Below, one piece after another: positions 43,250-51,581 of a DNA stretch of 64,000 nucleotides. Under the pieces are notes generated by a model. That model worked only from the letters and a program-made list of their open reading frames with translations, was not told where the DNA came from and did not search any database. Numbering within the stretch: position 1 is the first letter of the stretch; every line of letters begins with the position of its first letter. The stretch spans positions 44,662 to 108,661 of the forward strand of contig CAAGEB010000075.1 in the NCBI GenBank assembly GCA_900768705.1, given 5' to 3'. Source of the stretch: Oscillospiraceae bacterium (GTDB lineage: Bacteria; Bacillota; Clostridia; Oscillospirales; Ruminococcaceae). Both the position numbers and the translations under genes were made by a program.

Positions 43250-43326
43250 TCTGTTGTGAAAATGCACAAAAAATAATTGAATAAATTGCCTTTAGGCGGT
43301 GATTGCTACAAAGTTTTTAAAAAACC

Positions 43327-43355
43327 TTGACAAACATCGCCTTTTGGTATATAAT
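43327..43355 (+). promoter_or_regulatory. Consensus sigma-A promoter of rpsL-rpsG-fusA
   Basis: TTGACA (43327-43332), 17-base spacer, TATAAT (43350-43355); start near 43363, leader about 70 bases. Confidence 0.88.
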
Positions 43356-43431
43356 CTTAAAATGTGTGTTAGTATATTTTCCGATGGCGGGAAATAATAA
43401 CATACAGCATATTAAAGAAAGAGGTGAAATA

Positions 43432-43857
43432 ATGCCAACGTTTAATCAGCTTGTCCGCAAGGGACGCCAGGTTTCCGAAAAGAAATCCAAGGCACCTGCT
43501 CTTCAGAAGGGAATGAACACCCTGCGTAAGCAGCAGATCGACCAGCACTCACCCCAGAAGCGCGGTGTTTGCACAGCAGTCAGAACTCAGACACCTAAGA
43601 AGCCTAACTCTGCTATGAGAAAGGTTGCGAGAGTTAAAATCTCCAACGGTTATGAAGTTACTGCTTATATCCCCGGTATCGGACACAAACTGCAGGAGCA
43701 CTCTGTGGTACTTATCCGCGGCGGTCGTGTAAAGGATCTCCCCGGTGTGCGTTACCACATCGTAAGAGGCACTCTTGACGCACAGGGCGTTGAGAAGAGA
43801 ATGCAGGGACGCTCCAAGTACGGTGCTAAGCGTCCGAAGGCAGGTAAGAAGGCTTAA
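43432..43857 (+). CDS. rpsL: 30S ribosomal protein S12
   Basis: 141-residue decoding-centre protein. It starts MPTFNQLVRKGRQ at ATG 43432 behind AAAGAGGTG; the open frame reaches further upstream only by chance. It carries TPKKPNSA and GGRVKDLPGVRYH with the lysines that are changed in streptomycin-resistant mutants still wild type. No L7Ae-like gene (ybxF) lies between rpoC and rpsL. Confidence 0.97.
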   Translation: MPTFNQLVRKGRQVSEKKSKAPALQKGMNTLRKQQIDQHSPQKRGVCTAVRTQTPKKPNSAMRKVARVKISNGYEVTAYIPGIGHKLQEHSVVLIRGGRVKDLPGVRYHIVRGTLDAQGVEKRMQGRSKYGAKRPKAGKKA

Positions 43858-43999
43858 TTTATCTGCACTGGCTGACAGACAAGGCATTATTTCCGGTTTA
43901 TAAATTGCCTTTTCCTGAGCTGTAAAACAGCTGTCAGCACAGCGGAAGTTCGCTTTCGAGTACCTATGATTTTCATTATTTATGAAGGAGGGAAGTAAA

Positions 44000-44470
44000 G
44001 TGCCAAGAAGAGGTAATGTACCCAAGCGTGAGGTTCTGCCGGATCCGCTTTACGGATCTGAGCTGGTAACAAGACTCATCAACAACATTATGCTGGACGG
44101 TAAGAAGGGCGTAGCTCAGAAGATCGTTTACGGCGCATTTGAAATTGTCGGCGAAAAGACCGGCAAGGATCCGCTCGAAGCTTTCGAGGAGGCAATGGAG
44201 AATGTTATGCCTCAGCTGGAAGTTAAGGCAAAGCGTGTAGGTGGCGCAACCTACCAGGTTCCTATGGAGGTGGCTCCCGCAAGACGCCGCACTCTGGGTC
44301 TGAGATGGATTACCAACTACAGCCGTGCCCGCAGCGAGAAGACCATGAAGGAAAGACTCGCTAACGAGATTTGCGACGCACTGAACAATCAGGGCGGAGC
44401 TTGCAAGAAGCGCGATGATACACACAAGATGGCAGAGGCTAATAAGGCTTTTGCTCATTTCAAGTGGTAA
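44000..44470 (+). CDS. rpsG: 30S ribosomal protein S7
   Basis: Primary 16S rRNA-binding protein that nucleates the 30S head, 156 residues. GTG start at 44000 gives MPRRGNVPKREVLPDPLYGS, the family's normal N-terminus, with AAGGAGGGAAG placed upstream; an ATG at 43982 would add six unlikely residues. RRTLGLRWITNYSRAR and the C-terminal KKRDDTHKMAEANKAFAHFKW are typical. Confidence 0.97.
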   Translation: MPRRGNVPKREVLPDPLYGSELVTRLINNIMLDGKKGVAQKIVYGAFEIVGEKTGKDPLEAFEEAMENVMPQLEVKAKRVGGATYQVPMEVAPARRRTLGLRWITNYSRARSEKTMKERLANEICDALNNQGGACKKRDDTHKMAEANKAFAHFKW

Positions 44471-44494
44471 TAAGAGCAGATTACGGAGGAATTT

Positions 44495-46582
44495 ATGAAA
44501 AGAGATGTAACTCTTGAAATGACCCGTAATATTGGTATCATGGCCCACATCGACGCCGGAAAGACCACCACAACCGAGAGAATTTTGTTCTATACGGGAA
44601 TCAATCATAAGATTGGTGAGACTCATGACGGCGCCTCCACAATGGACTGGATGGAGCAGGAGAAGGAGAGAGGTATTACCATCACCTCCGCTGCAACAAC
44701 CGCATTCTGGAAGGATCATCGTATCAATATTATCGACACCCCCGGACATGTTGACTTCACAGTTGAGGTTCAGCGTTCTCTGAGAGTGCTTGACGGATCT
44801 GTCACCGTTTTCTGCGCAAAGGGCGGCGTTGAGCCGCAGTCGGAGACGGTTTGGCGTCAGGCGGACAACTATCATGTACCCAGAATGGCTTATGTAAATA
44901 AGATGGATATTATGGGTGCAAACTTCTATAATGTAGTCGATATGATGCACGACAGACTGAAGTGCAACGCTGTTCCGATTCAGCTGCCTATCGGTGCTGA
45001 AGCTGATTTCAGAGGAATTATCGACCTTATTGAAATGAATGCCGACATCTACTATGATGACCTCGGCAAGGATATGCGTGTGGAGGATATCCCCGCAGAT
45101 ATGCAGGAAAAGGCACAGGAATACAGAGCTGCACTGCTGGAAGCTGTTGCAGAGCTGGACGACGACCTTATGGAAAGATATCTCGAAAATGAGGGTGCCG
45201 ATTTCACAACAGAAGAGATTAAGGCTGCAATCAGAAAGGGTACCATCGAGAACAAGTTTGTTCCCGTTACCTGCGGTACCTCTTACAGAAACAAGGGCGT
45301 TCAGAAGCTTCTCGACGCAATTGTTGATTATATGCCTTCTCCTCTGGACATTCCCGCAATCAAGGGAACCAATCCCGAGACCGGCGAAGAGGAAGAGCGT
45401 CACCCCGGTGATGACCAGCCCTTCTCCGCTCTTGCATTCAAGATCGCAACAGACCCGTTCGTTGGTAAGCTCTGCTTCTTCAGAGTTTATTCCGGTTATG
45501 TTGAGGCAGGAACAAGCGTCCTGAACTCTACTAAGGATAAGAACGAGCGTATGGGTCGTATCCTGCAGATGCACGCAAATCACAGACAGGATATCGATGC
45601 TTGCCCCTGCGGCGATATTGCTGCCGTTGTCGGAACAAAGTACACCACAACAGGTGATACTCTCTGCGACGAAAATCACCCGATCATCCTTGAATCTATG
45701 GACTTCCCCGAGCCGGTTATCGATCTGGCTATCGAGCCCAAGACCAAGGCAGGTCAGGAGAAAATGGCAATTGCACTCGCAAAGCTTGCAGAAGAGGATC
45801 CGACCTTCAAAACATGGACAAATGCAGAGACAGGTCAGACCATTATCGCAGGTATGGGTGAGCTTCACCTTGAAATTATCGTTGACAGACTTCTTCGTGA
45901 GTTCAAGGTTGAGGCAAATGTCGGTGCGCCTCAGGTTGCATACAAGGAAACCATTACAGGCAATGCCGATGTGGATATGAAGTACAAGCGTCAGTCCGGT
46001 GGTTCCGGTCAGTACGGTCATGTCAAGATCAGAGTTGAACCCAATGAATCCGGCAAGGGCTATGAGTTCAGCAATGATGTTGTGGGCGGTGCTATCCCTA
46101 AGGAATTTATCCCTGCTGTTGACGCAGGTATCCAGGGCGCACTGAATGCAGGTGTTCTGGCAGGTTATCCTGTTGTGGACCTCAAGGTATCACTGTACGA
46201 CGGTTCTTATCACGAAGTTGACTCTTCTGAAATGGCGTTTAAGATTGCCGGTTCAATGGCTATCAAGGAAGCCCTCAGACAGGCTCATTCTGTAATTCTC
46301 GAGCCGATTATGAAGGTTGTTGTTGTATGTCCTTCCGATTATACCGGTACGGTTATCGGAGACCTTACTTCACGCCGCGGACAGATTCAGGGTCAGGAGT
46401 CCCGCAGCGGCACAGAGCAGGTTACTGCACTGGTTCCGCTTTCCGAGATGTTCGGCTATTCCAACGATCTGCGTTCCAAGACACAGGGTCGCGGACAGTA
46501 TGTAATGGAGCCTCACAGCTATATTGAAGTTCCTAAGAACATCGCCGAGGGAATTATGTCCAAGCGCAAGCAGAATGACTGA
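44495..46582 (+). CDS. fusA: Translation elongation factor G
   Basis: GTPase of 695 residues that drives translocation. P-loop AHIDAGKTTTTER near residue 17, DTPGHVDF near 82, NKMDIMG near 136, and domains II-V to residue 695. The order rpsL-rpsG-fusA is universal in Firmicutes. Codons are strongly biased. Confidence 0.97.
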   Translation: MKRDVTLEMTRNIGIMAHIDAGKTTTTERILFYTGINHKIGETHDGASTMDWMEQEKERGITITSAATTAFWKDHRINIIDTPGHVDFTVEVQRSLRVLDGSVTVFCAKGGVEPQSETVWRQADNYHVPRMAYVNKMDIMGANFYNVVDMMHDRLKCNAVPIQLPIGAEADFRGIIDLIEMNADIYYDDLGKDMRVEDIPADMQEKAQEYRAALLEAVAELDDDLMERYLENEGADFTTEEIKAAIRKGTIENKFVPVTCGTSYRNKGVQKLLDAIVDYMPSPLDIPAIKGTNPETGEEEERHPGDDQPFSALAFKIATDPFVGKLCFFRVYSGYVEAGTSVLNSTKDKNERMGRILQMHANHRQDIDACPCGDIAAVVGTKYTTTGDTLCDENHPIILESMDFPEPVIDLAIEPKTKAGQEKMAIALAKLAEEDPTFKTWTNAETGQTIIAGMGELHLEIIVDRLLREFKVEANVGAPQVAYKETITGNADVDMKYKRQSGGSGQYGHVKIRVEPNESGKGYEFSNDVVGGAIPKEFIPAVDAGIQGALNAGVLAGYPVVDLKVSLYDGSYHEVDSSEMAFKIAGSMAIKEALRQAHSVILEPIMKVVVVCPSDYTGTVIGDLTSRRGQIQGQESRSGTEQVTALVPLSEMFGYSNDLRSKTQGRGQYVMEPHSYIEVPKNIAEGIMSKRKQND

Positions 46583-46631
46583 TTTCACTTGTATTTAAAC
46601 CGGAATATTTGCGGATAATAAGGAAAACCCC

Positions 46632-46660
46632 TTGATTTTTTTCGCAAAATATGGTAAAAT
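46632..46660 (+). promoter_or_regulatory. Sigma-A promoter of tuf
   Basis: TTGATT (46632-46637), 17-base spacer, TAAAAT (46655-46660), start near 46668, leader about 50 bases before ATG 46718. tuf can thus be made independently of fusA. Confidence 0.75.
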
Positions 46661-46717
46661 ATTATTGTAGTATTTATATGGACGAAAGTCCGAGTTGAAT
46701 TTAAGGAGGATAAACCA

Positions 46718-47956
46718 ATGGCAAAGGAAAAGTACGATTCCAGCTTACCCCACGTTAACATCGGTACTATCGGTCACGTTGACCACGGCAAGACCACTCT
46801 TACCGCAGCTATCACCAAGTACCTCTCCCTTCTGGGCAACGCTCAGTTCGAGGCTTATGACATGATCGATAAGGCTCCCGAGGAGAGAGAGCGTGGTATC
46901 ACAATCAACACCGCTCATGTTGAGTACAAGACTGCTAAGCGTCACTACGCTCATGTTGACTGCCCCGGCCATGCTGACTATATCAAGAACATGATCACCG
47001 GTGCTGCTCAGATGGACGGTGCTATCCTGGTTGTAGCAGGTACTGACGGTCCTATGGCTCAGACCAAGGAGCACATCCTGCTGGCTCGTCAGGTAGGCGT
47101 TCCCGCAATGGTTGTTTTCGTAAACAAGTGCGATGATGTTGATGACTGCGAGTATGATGCAGCTACAGGCGAGTACAAGGTTTCTGAGATGCTCGAACTG
47201 GTTGAGATGGATATCCGCGATGAGCTTTCCAAGAATGGCTTCCCCGGCGATGACATTCCCGTTATCTTCGGTTCCGCTTATAAGGCTCTGAGTTCTGAAT
47301 CCAAGGATCCCAACGCTCCTGAGTATGCTTGCATTAAGGCACTTATGGACGCTGTTGACGATTATATTCCTACTCCCGATCGTAAGGAAGATATGCCCTT
47401 CCTGATGCCTGTAGAGGATACAATGACCATTTCAGGTCGTGGTACCGTTGCTACCGGTCGTGTAGAGCGTGGTGCAGCAGTTGTAGGTGATACCGTTGAG
47501 ATCACCGGTCTGGTTGAGGAACCCAAGTCCACTGTTATTACCGGTCTTGAGATGTTCCACAAGAGCCTTGATAAGGCTGTTGCCGGATACAACATCGGTG
47601 CTCTGCTCCGTGGTGTTACCCGTGATGATATCGAGCGTGGTCAGGTTCTCTGCAAGCCCGGTTCTATTCACCCCCACACCAAGTTTACCGGTCAGGTTTA
47701 CGTTCTTAAGAAGGAAGAGGGCGGTCGTCATACTCCGTTCGTTTCCAACTACCGTCCGCAGTTCTTCTTCAGAACTACAGATGTTACCGGCGTAATCACC
47801 CTGCCTGCTGATAAGGAAATGTGCATGCCCGGCGATAATGTTGTAATGGATGTTGAGCTTATCACTCCTATCGCAATCGAGGAAGGTCTGCGTTTCGCTA
47901 TCCGTGAGGGCGGTCACACCGTTGGTTCGGGCGTTGTTACCAAGATTAACGCTTAA
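46718..47956 (+). CDS. tuf: Translation elongation factor Tu
   Basis: GTPase of 412 residues, slightly longer than the usual 395-400. P-loop GHVDHGKTTLT near residue 19, DCPGHADY near 86, NKCDDVDD near 141. Small insertions after SLLGNAQFEAYD and around CEYDAATGEYKVSE account for the length. Strongly optimised codons. ATG follows TAAGGAGG. Confidence 0.97.
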   Translation: MAKEKYDSSLPHVNIGTIGHVDHGKTTLTAAITKYLSLLGNAQFEAYDMIDKAPEERERGITINTAHVEYKTAKRHYAHVDCPGHADYIKNMITGAAQMDGAILVVAGTDGPMAQTKEHILLARQVGVPAMVVFVNKCDDVDDCEYDAATGEYKVSEMLELVEMDIRDELSKNGFPGDDIPVIFGSAYKALSSESKDPNAPEYACIKALMDAVDDYIPTPDRKEDMPFLMPVEDTMTISGRGTVATGRVERGAAVVGDTVEITGLVEEPKSTVITGLEMFHKSLDKAVAGYNIGALLRGVTRDDIERGQVLCKPGSIHPHTKFTGQVYVLKKEEGGRHTPFVSNYRPQFFFRTTDVTGVITLPADKEMCMPGDNVVMDVELITPIAIEEGLRFAIREGGHTVGSGVVTKINA

Positions 47957-47992
47957 TCTGTTGGTTTCGTAACAATTTATAGGAAATTGGGC

Positions 47993-48048
47993 AATACCGT
48001 ACAAAGCCGTAAGGTGTTCTTTGTGCGGTGTTACCTTAGATCCCACGG
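47993..48048 (+). ncRNA. Candidate structured RNA downstream of tuf
   Basis: AATACCGTACAAAG (47993-48006) can pair with CTTTGTGCGGTGTT (48019-48032) in a 14-pair stem with two G-U. The loop CCGTAAGG (48007-48014) can instead pair with CCTT and ACGG further on (48034-48037, 48045-48048), leaving a seven-base bulge. The two folds are mutually exclusive. A terminator follows at 48106-48136. The CCGTAAGGTG...CCTTAGATCC...ACGGAG order recalls ribosomal L10 (rplJ) leaders, but no rplJ gene follows. RNA identity unproven. Confidence 0.4.
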
Positions 48049-48105
48049 AGAAATCCGGGGGCTAATAAGGGATATGGACGCAAACCATACCTGAACAACG
48101 AATTA

Positions 48106-48136
48106 AGGATGCTTTTCAACGAAAGCGTCCTTTTTC
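48106..48136 (+). terminator. Terminator after tuf and the candidate RNA
   Basis: AGGATGCTTT (48106-48115) pairs with AAAGCGTCCT (48122-48131) with one G-U, followed by a T-tract. Confidence 0.8.
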
Positions 48137-48143
48137 CTTTACA

Positions 48144-48299
48144 ATGAAAAAGACAATAATTTCATTAACTCTATTCCTTGTTGCGGCAATGATAACGGTC
48201 TATAGTTCGGATAATAACACAGTTGAAACGCAGACTTCCACCATGCAAAGTGGAACACAGCAAACAGAAACGAGTGACGATGACGCTCCGAGGGGCTGA
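48144..48299 (+). CDS. Small possible secreted peptide (51 codons)
   Basis: ATG 48144 opens a 51-residue frame starting MKKTIISLTLFLVAAMITVYSS, a normal-looking signal sequence, then a Thr/Gln/Ser-rich tail. There is a spot where a lipobox Cys would be expected (VYSSDNN), but none is there, and no ribosome site precedes the ATG; the start is 13 bases after a terminator. Possibly a decayed lipoprotein gene or a chance frame. Confidence 0.3.
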   Translation: MKKTIISLTLFLVAAMITVYSSDNNTVETQTSTMQSGTQQTETSDDDAPRG

Positions 48300-48347
48300 T
48301 GGAACTGCTCCGATTCGGGGACGAGCCTGAGAAAGGAGATGATGGAC

Positions 48348-49244
48348 ATGGAAGAAAAGAAGCTGATGACAGATGAGCAGCTGGAAGCTAAGCTCGCTTC
48401 CCTGCGTGCTAAGGAAAAGTTTATGAAGGGGCTAGCGTTCTGCGCCTTTGTGCTGATGTTCGTTTCCGGTATTGTTACGGGAAATGTACTGGTATTTCTG
48501 CTTTTTCTGGTAATCACGATAGTGATTGCTTGTTTTTGGATTAAGAGAAACAATGAAATTAAAGAGTTCCTTAGCGATAATGTCATCAACAGTGTGCTGG
48601 GAGAAGTGTTCGGCGATTCGGTGGAATATAAACCGTTCGAGAAATTAAATCCGGGCGGTGTGGTAGTTCCGTTCCACTATATTGGCTCGGAGGGCGAAAA
48701 CCATATTATGGGAGTATACAACGGTGTGCGCTTTGAGCTGGGTGATATCAGGCTTATTGACGAGGAAGAATACACCAATGAAGACGGCGTTTCGACAAGT
48801 AAAGTTACCCGCTTAAAAGGGCAATGGCTTATCTGCGATTTGGACAATGCTCCTGCCTGCGATGTATATGTCTCGGAGCTTGAAAGAAATGACCGCAGTA
48901 TTATGACAAGCGATGTCAAAATCGCAGACGATAAGTTCAGCGAGCGCTTTTGTGTAAGGTCGGATAATCCGCAGGAGGCTTACAAAATACTCACCCCGCA
49001 GATGATGGAGCGTATTTCTGCCGCAGCGGACAAATGCGTAGGTACGGTCTATCTGTCGTTTCTGCGCAACGGAAAGATGAACTTTGCGATGAAGAACGAG
49101 AATGAGCTTTTTGAACTGCAGAAAGGCAAGATTGATGTGGATGCTCTGCAGAAGAAATTTCGAGCTGAACTAAGTAGGTTTACCGAGATTATCGACACGC
49201 TGCACATAAATAATATCTTATATAATAAGGAGGAAAACTCATGA
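48348..49244 (+). CDS. DUF3137-family membrane protein
   Basis: Protein of 298 residues, unknown function. A short charged N-terminus is followed by two membrane helices (residues about 30-75, FCAFVLMFVSGIVTGNVLVFLLFLVITIVIACF), then a soluble domain of about 220 residues with the YNGVRFELGDIRLIDEEEYT motif of DUF3137 proteins. ATG codons at 48339, 48342 and 48348 are all in frame; 48348 sits best behind AAAGGAG. The next gene overlaps by four bases (ATGA), so the pair is coupled. Confidence 0.75.
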   Translation: MEEKKLMTDEQLEAKLASLRAKEKFMKGLAFCAFVLMFVSGIVTGNVLVFLLFLVITIVIACFWIKRNNEIKEFLSDNVINSVLGEVFGDSVEYKPFEKLNPGGVVVPFHYIGSEGENHIMGVYNGVRFELGDIRLIDEEEYTNEDGVSTSKVTRLKGQWLICDLDNAPACDVYVSELERNDRSIMTSDVKIADDKFSERFCVRSDNPQEAYKILTPQMMERISAAADKCVGTVYLSFLRNGKMNFAMKNENELFELQKGKIDVDALQKKFRAELSRFTEIIDTLHINNILYNKEENS

Positions 49245-49441
49245 CATTGGAAATTGCTGTTATTCTGCTGGTACTGGCTGTGGCAGGTATTGTACTGGTC
49301 ATTAAGTTTTTGCGCAAAAAACCGAAGCTGCGCATCATTTGTCTTGTGCTGTTGTCTTTGACAGTGCTGGTTCTAGTCGGATATATCGGTCTGACCGTTT
49401 TCTTTATTGATGCGGTGCGAAATCAGCCGCCTGCCCAATAA
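49241..49441 (+). CDS. Small two-helix membrane protein
   Basis: 66 residues, with two hydrophobic helices (LEIAVILLVLAVAGIVLVIKFL and IICLVLLSLTVLVLVGYIGLTVFF), separated by a basic RKKPKLR loop. It overlaps the DUF3137 gene by four bases and has AAGGAGG upstream. No known family is recognised. Translation coupling suggests a partner subunit of the larger membrane protein. Confidence 0.65.
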   Translation: MTLEIAVILLVLAVAGIVLVIKFLRKKPKLRIICLVLLSLTVLVLVGYIGLTVFFIDAVRNQPPAQ

Positions 49442-49689
49442 TCAAAGCATATATAACGCAGACGATTTGTAAATGAACGATAATGTCGAAGAATACGCAA
49501 AAAAATGCAATAAATAATCCCGCTGCAAAAATCGGGGGATTTAGTCTATCACCATATCCGCAATATTGATTTGCCTGTGAGGTAATATCTCTGCACAAAC
49601 CGGAAGAGGGGTGGTGGCGGAAGGAGGATGGCTTAAAAAAGTATTTTTTTAACGAGCATTATATTTACATCAGTTAAGGCATAAAAATC
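49442..49689. other. Intergenic region with no visible gene
   Basis: About 250 bases between the convergent small membrane gene and the RNHCP gene; AT-rich with a purine-rich patch near 49607-49630, otherwise nothing noted. Confidence 0.5.
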
Positions 49690-49720
49690 AGCCGCCCCGA
49701 TGTCAAACGCCGAGGCGGCT
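49690..49720 (-). terminator. Terminator of the RNHCP gene
   Basis: AGCCGCC (49690-49696) and GGCGGCT (49714-49720). Read on the minus strand the stem is followed by GATTTTTAT. Confidence 0.75.
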
Positions 49721-49725
49721 TTTGA

Positions 49726-50154
49726 TTATCCGTGAGTTGTTCCTTCTCCGCCCATGAGTGCAGTCATTTCCTCAATGCGTTCAATTGGAAAAGGAGGGTT
49801 TGCAAGAGGTTTCATTGCAATGCTCATAAGCTTCATAGGGTTATCGTCGGCTGCAATACGGTTTGAACTAAGCTTTCCGCAGCGTTTGCAGCGGTGAATA
49901 ATTGCCCATTCTCCTTTATTGCGTACCCAGGCGGCAATCGGTTCCATAAATCCTCCACAGTCGGATTCCCTGTCTCCCGGCTCATTATCCAGATGAAGAC
50001 TGTAAAGGCAGTTGGGACAATGGTTTCTATGCTCCGTACCCGCCTGATCGGGGGTTACTGTCCTTCCGCAGTTCCTGCACACAAATACTTCGGTGCAGGG
50101 GTGAGATTTATAATATCCGCCGATATATTGCTTTCGTTTATTTTCACGGTTCAT
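49726..50154 (-). CDS. RNHCP zinc-ribbon protein
   Basis: Protein of 142 residues with the RNHCP domain: VCRNCGRTVTP, then GTEHRNHCPNCLYSLHLD, GDRESDCGGFMEP, GEWAIIHRCKRCGKLSSNR and AADDN. Cysteine pairs suggest two zinc sites. Its function is not known; it is usually a stand-alone small protein. ATG 50154 is behind GGGAGGACATT. The preceding hairpin can mask this ribosome site. Confidence 0.88.
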   Translation of the reverse strand: MNRENKRKQYIGGYYKSHPCTEVFVCRNCGRTVTPDQAGTEHRNHCPNCLYSLHLDNEPGDRESDCGGFMEPIAAWVRNKGEWAIIHRCKRCGKLSSNRIAADDNPMKLMSIAMKPLANPPFPIERIEEMTALMGGEGTTHG

Positions 50155-50187
50155 AATGTCCTCCCAAATAATTGCAAATTACCGTTA

Positions 50188-50223
50188 CGGGAGGTTTGCG
50201 AGTTGGAATAAGCAAGCCTCCCG
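50188..50223 (-). promoter_or_regulatory. Hairpin able to pair with the RNHCP ribosome site
   Basis: On the minus strand CGGGAGGCTTGC (50223-50212) pairs with GCAAACCTCCCG (50199-50188), 11 of 12 bases, loop 12. The 3' arm contains CCTCCC, which is also complementary to the downstream ribosome site GGGAGG (50165-50160). A choice between the two pairings could set translation. Confidence 0.4.
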
Positions 50224-50307
50224 GCTTTATTCCGACTCCGATTTTAGGTTGTTAATCAAACAGCATTTTCTCCTTGAATAAAATATTTATATTAACGGAC
50301 TAAACCG

Positions 50308-51303
50308 TTAATCGCCTGTTGATTCCCGCAGAATAAGACTGTGGGGAAGCATATATGTAGAATGATCCGGGGTATCTGTCTTCATATTGTTGATAAGTTT
50401 TTCAACAACGGTCTTTCCTTGAAGATAGCATGGCTGCTCAACGGTGGATAATCTGGGGGTGAACATGTGGGAATAGGAAATATTGTCAAATCCAAAGAAA
50501 AGTATATCCTTTCCGACTGTTACTCCGTGCCGCACGGCGTAGTCCATAGCTCCGATGGAAATAGTATCGGATATGGAAAAAATTGCGTCCGGTCTGTCTT
50601 CCAGAGAAAGAAGAGCCTCCGCTCCGTTGGTACCCGTCTGGGCGTCGTAATCTCCGTAGTAAACCAGCTTATCATCGTAAGGAATGCCGGCATCCTGCAA
50701 AGCACGGCGATAGCCGTTTTCCCGTTCAACAGAGGATTGACTGCGGATTTCGGTGGTTATCAGTCCGATACGGCGGCGACCTTTGTTGATAAGGTAGGAA
50801 GTAGCGTCATAGCCTGCACGCTCATTATCGATGGTTACACAAAGAATATCCTTGATATCCAGCCGTTCGAGACAAATAGCCAGCTGAAACCGTTTAGAGA
50901 GATCGCTTATGGTTTTGGGGTCAAGCTTTGGCGCAAGCAGCACTGCACCGTCCACCGAACGGGAGAACAGCATACCCAGCAGATGCATTTCGTGTTCAGG
51001 GTCATTTCGAGTGGTGGCAATAAGCACATCATAACCCTCTGCATAGGCTGCGTCCTGCATTCCCCGAAGCACATCACTGTAAAAGGTCTGTTCCGTGGAG
51101 CCGATTATTGCGAGAATGCGCTTGGTTTCGCTTTTACGCAGGTCACGACCCAGAAAATTGGGGCTGTAGCCCAGCTCCTTTACGGCATTGTTTACGGCGG
51201 CAACAGCCTCGTCCGAAACATTGCTTTTGTTGTTCAGAACTCTTGATACTGTGGCAACGGATACCTGTGCGGCCTTAGCCACATCTTTTATGGTAACATT
51301 CAT
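50308..51303 (-). CDS. LacI-family transcriptional regulator (second copy)
   Basis: Repressor of 331 residues of the PurR/CcpA class by layout: N-terminal HTH VTIKDVAKAAQVSVATVSRVLNN, hinge YSPNFLGRDL, then a ligand-binding domain similar to ribose-binding proteins. ATG 51303 follows CAAGGAGG; the frame continues 32 codons upstream without a better start. Its promoter lies at 51371-51399. The sensed sugar is not known. It could regulate an importer, such as the one at 28.5 kb. Confidence 0.92.
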   Translation of the reverse strand: MNVTIKDVAKAAQVSVATVSRVLNNKSNVSDEAVAAVNNAVKELGYSPNFLGRDLRKSETKRILAIIGSTEQTFYSDVLRGMQDAAYAEGYDVLIATTRNDPEHEMHLLGMLFSRSVDGAVLLAPKLDPKTISDLSKRFQLAICLERLDIKDILCVTIDNERAGYDATSYLINKGRRRIGLITTEIRSQSSVERENGYRRALQDAGIPYDDKLVYYGDYDAQTGTNGAEALLSLEDRPDAIFSISDTISIGAMDYAVRHGVTVGKDILFFGFDNISYSHMFTPRLSTVEQPCYLQGKTVVEKLINNMKTDTPDHSTYMLPHSLILRESTGD

Positions 51304-51370
51304 ACGCTGATGCGCACCTCCTTGTGTGCAGAAATCGTAGATAAAATGCAACTGTTTGTCTCTTATAGAT

Positions 51371-51399
51371 ATAATACAATAAATTCTAATCGTTTTCAA
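51371..51399 (-). promoter_or_regulatory. Sigma-A promoter of the second LacI regulator
   Basis: On the minus strand TTGAAA (51399-51394), 17-base spacer, TATTAT (51376-51371). Confidence 0.65.
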
Positions 51400-51498
51400 T
51401 AGTAAAATTGCACAAACATTCTAATGTAAATTTTCACAAAGGGACAAAAACAAGCTTTTGGTTTTAGGAAAACACATGCTTGGAGACAGTATCCTGTC

Positions 51499-51527
51499 TT
51501 GCATTAATTTGTATTTTGTGATACAAT
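51499..51527 (+). promoter_or_regulatory. Sigma-A promoter of cca
   Basis: TTGCAT (51499-51504), 17-base spacer, TACAAT (51522-51527). Confidence 0.72.
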
Positions 51528-51581
51528 AAACATAAACCATTCATTATTGTTTTAAAGTCATTCAAAAACGGAGGTGATTAT

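Noticed and set aside
43976..46021. 681-codon open frame antisense to rpsG and fusA
   Set aside because: Product of extreme codon bias in the real genes; composition is unlike a protein and it has no ribosome site.
48007..48038. H-type pseudoknot using TAAGGT and ACCTTA
   Set aside because: The second strand follows the 14-pair stem with no linker to cross it, so the two helices cannot form together; treated as alternative folds.
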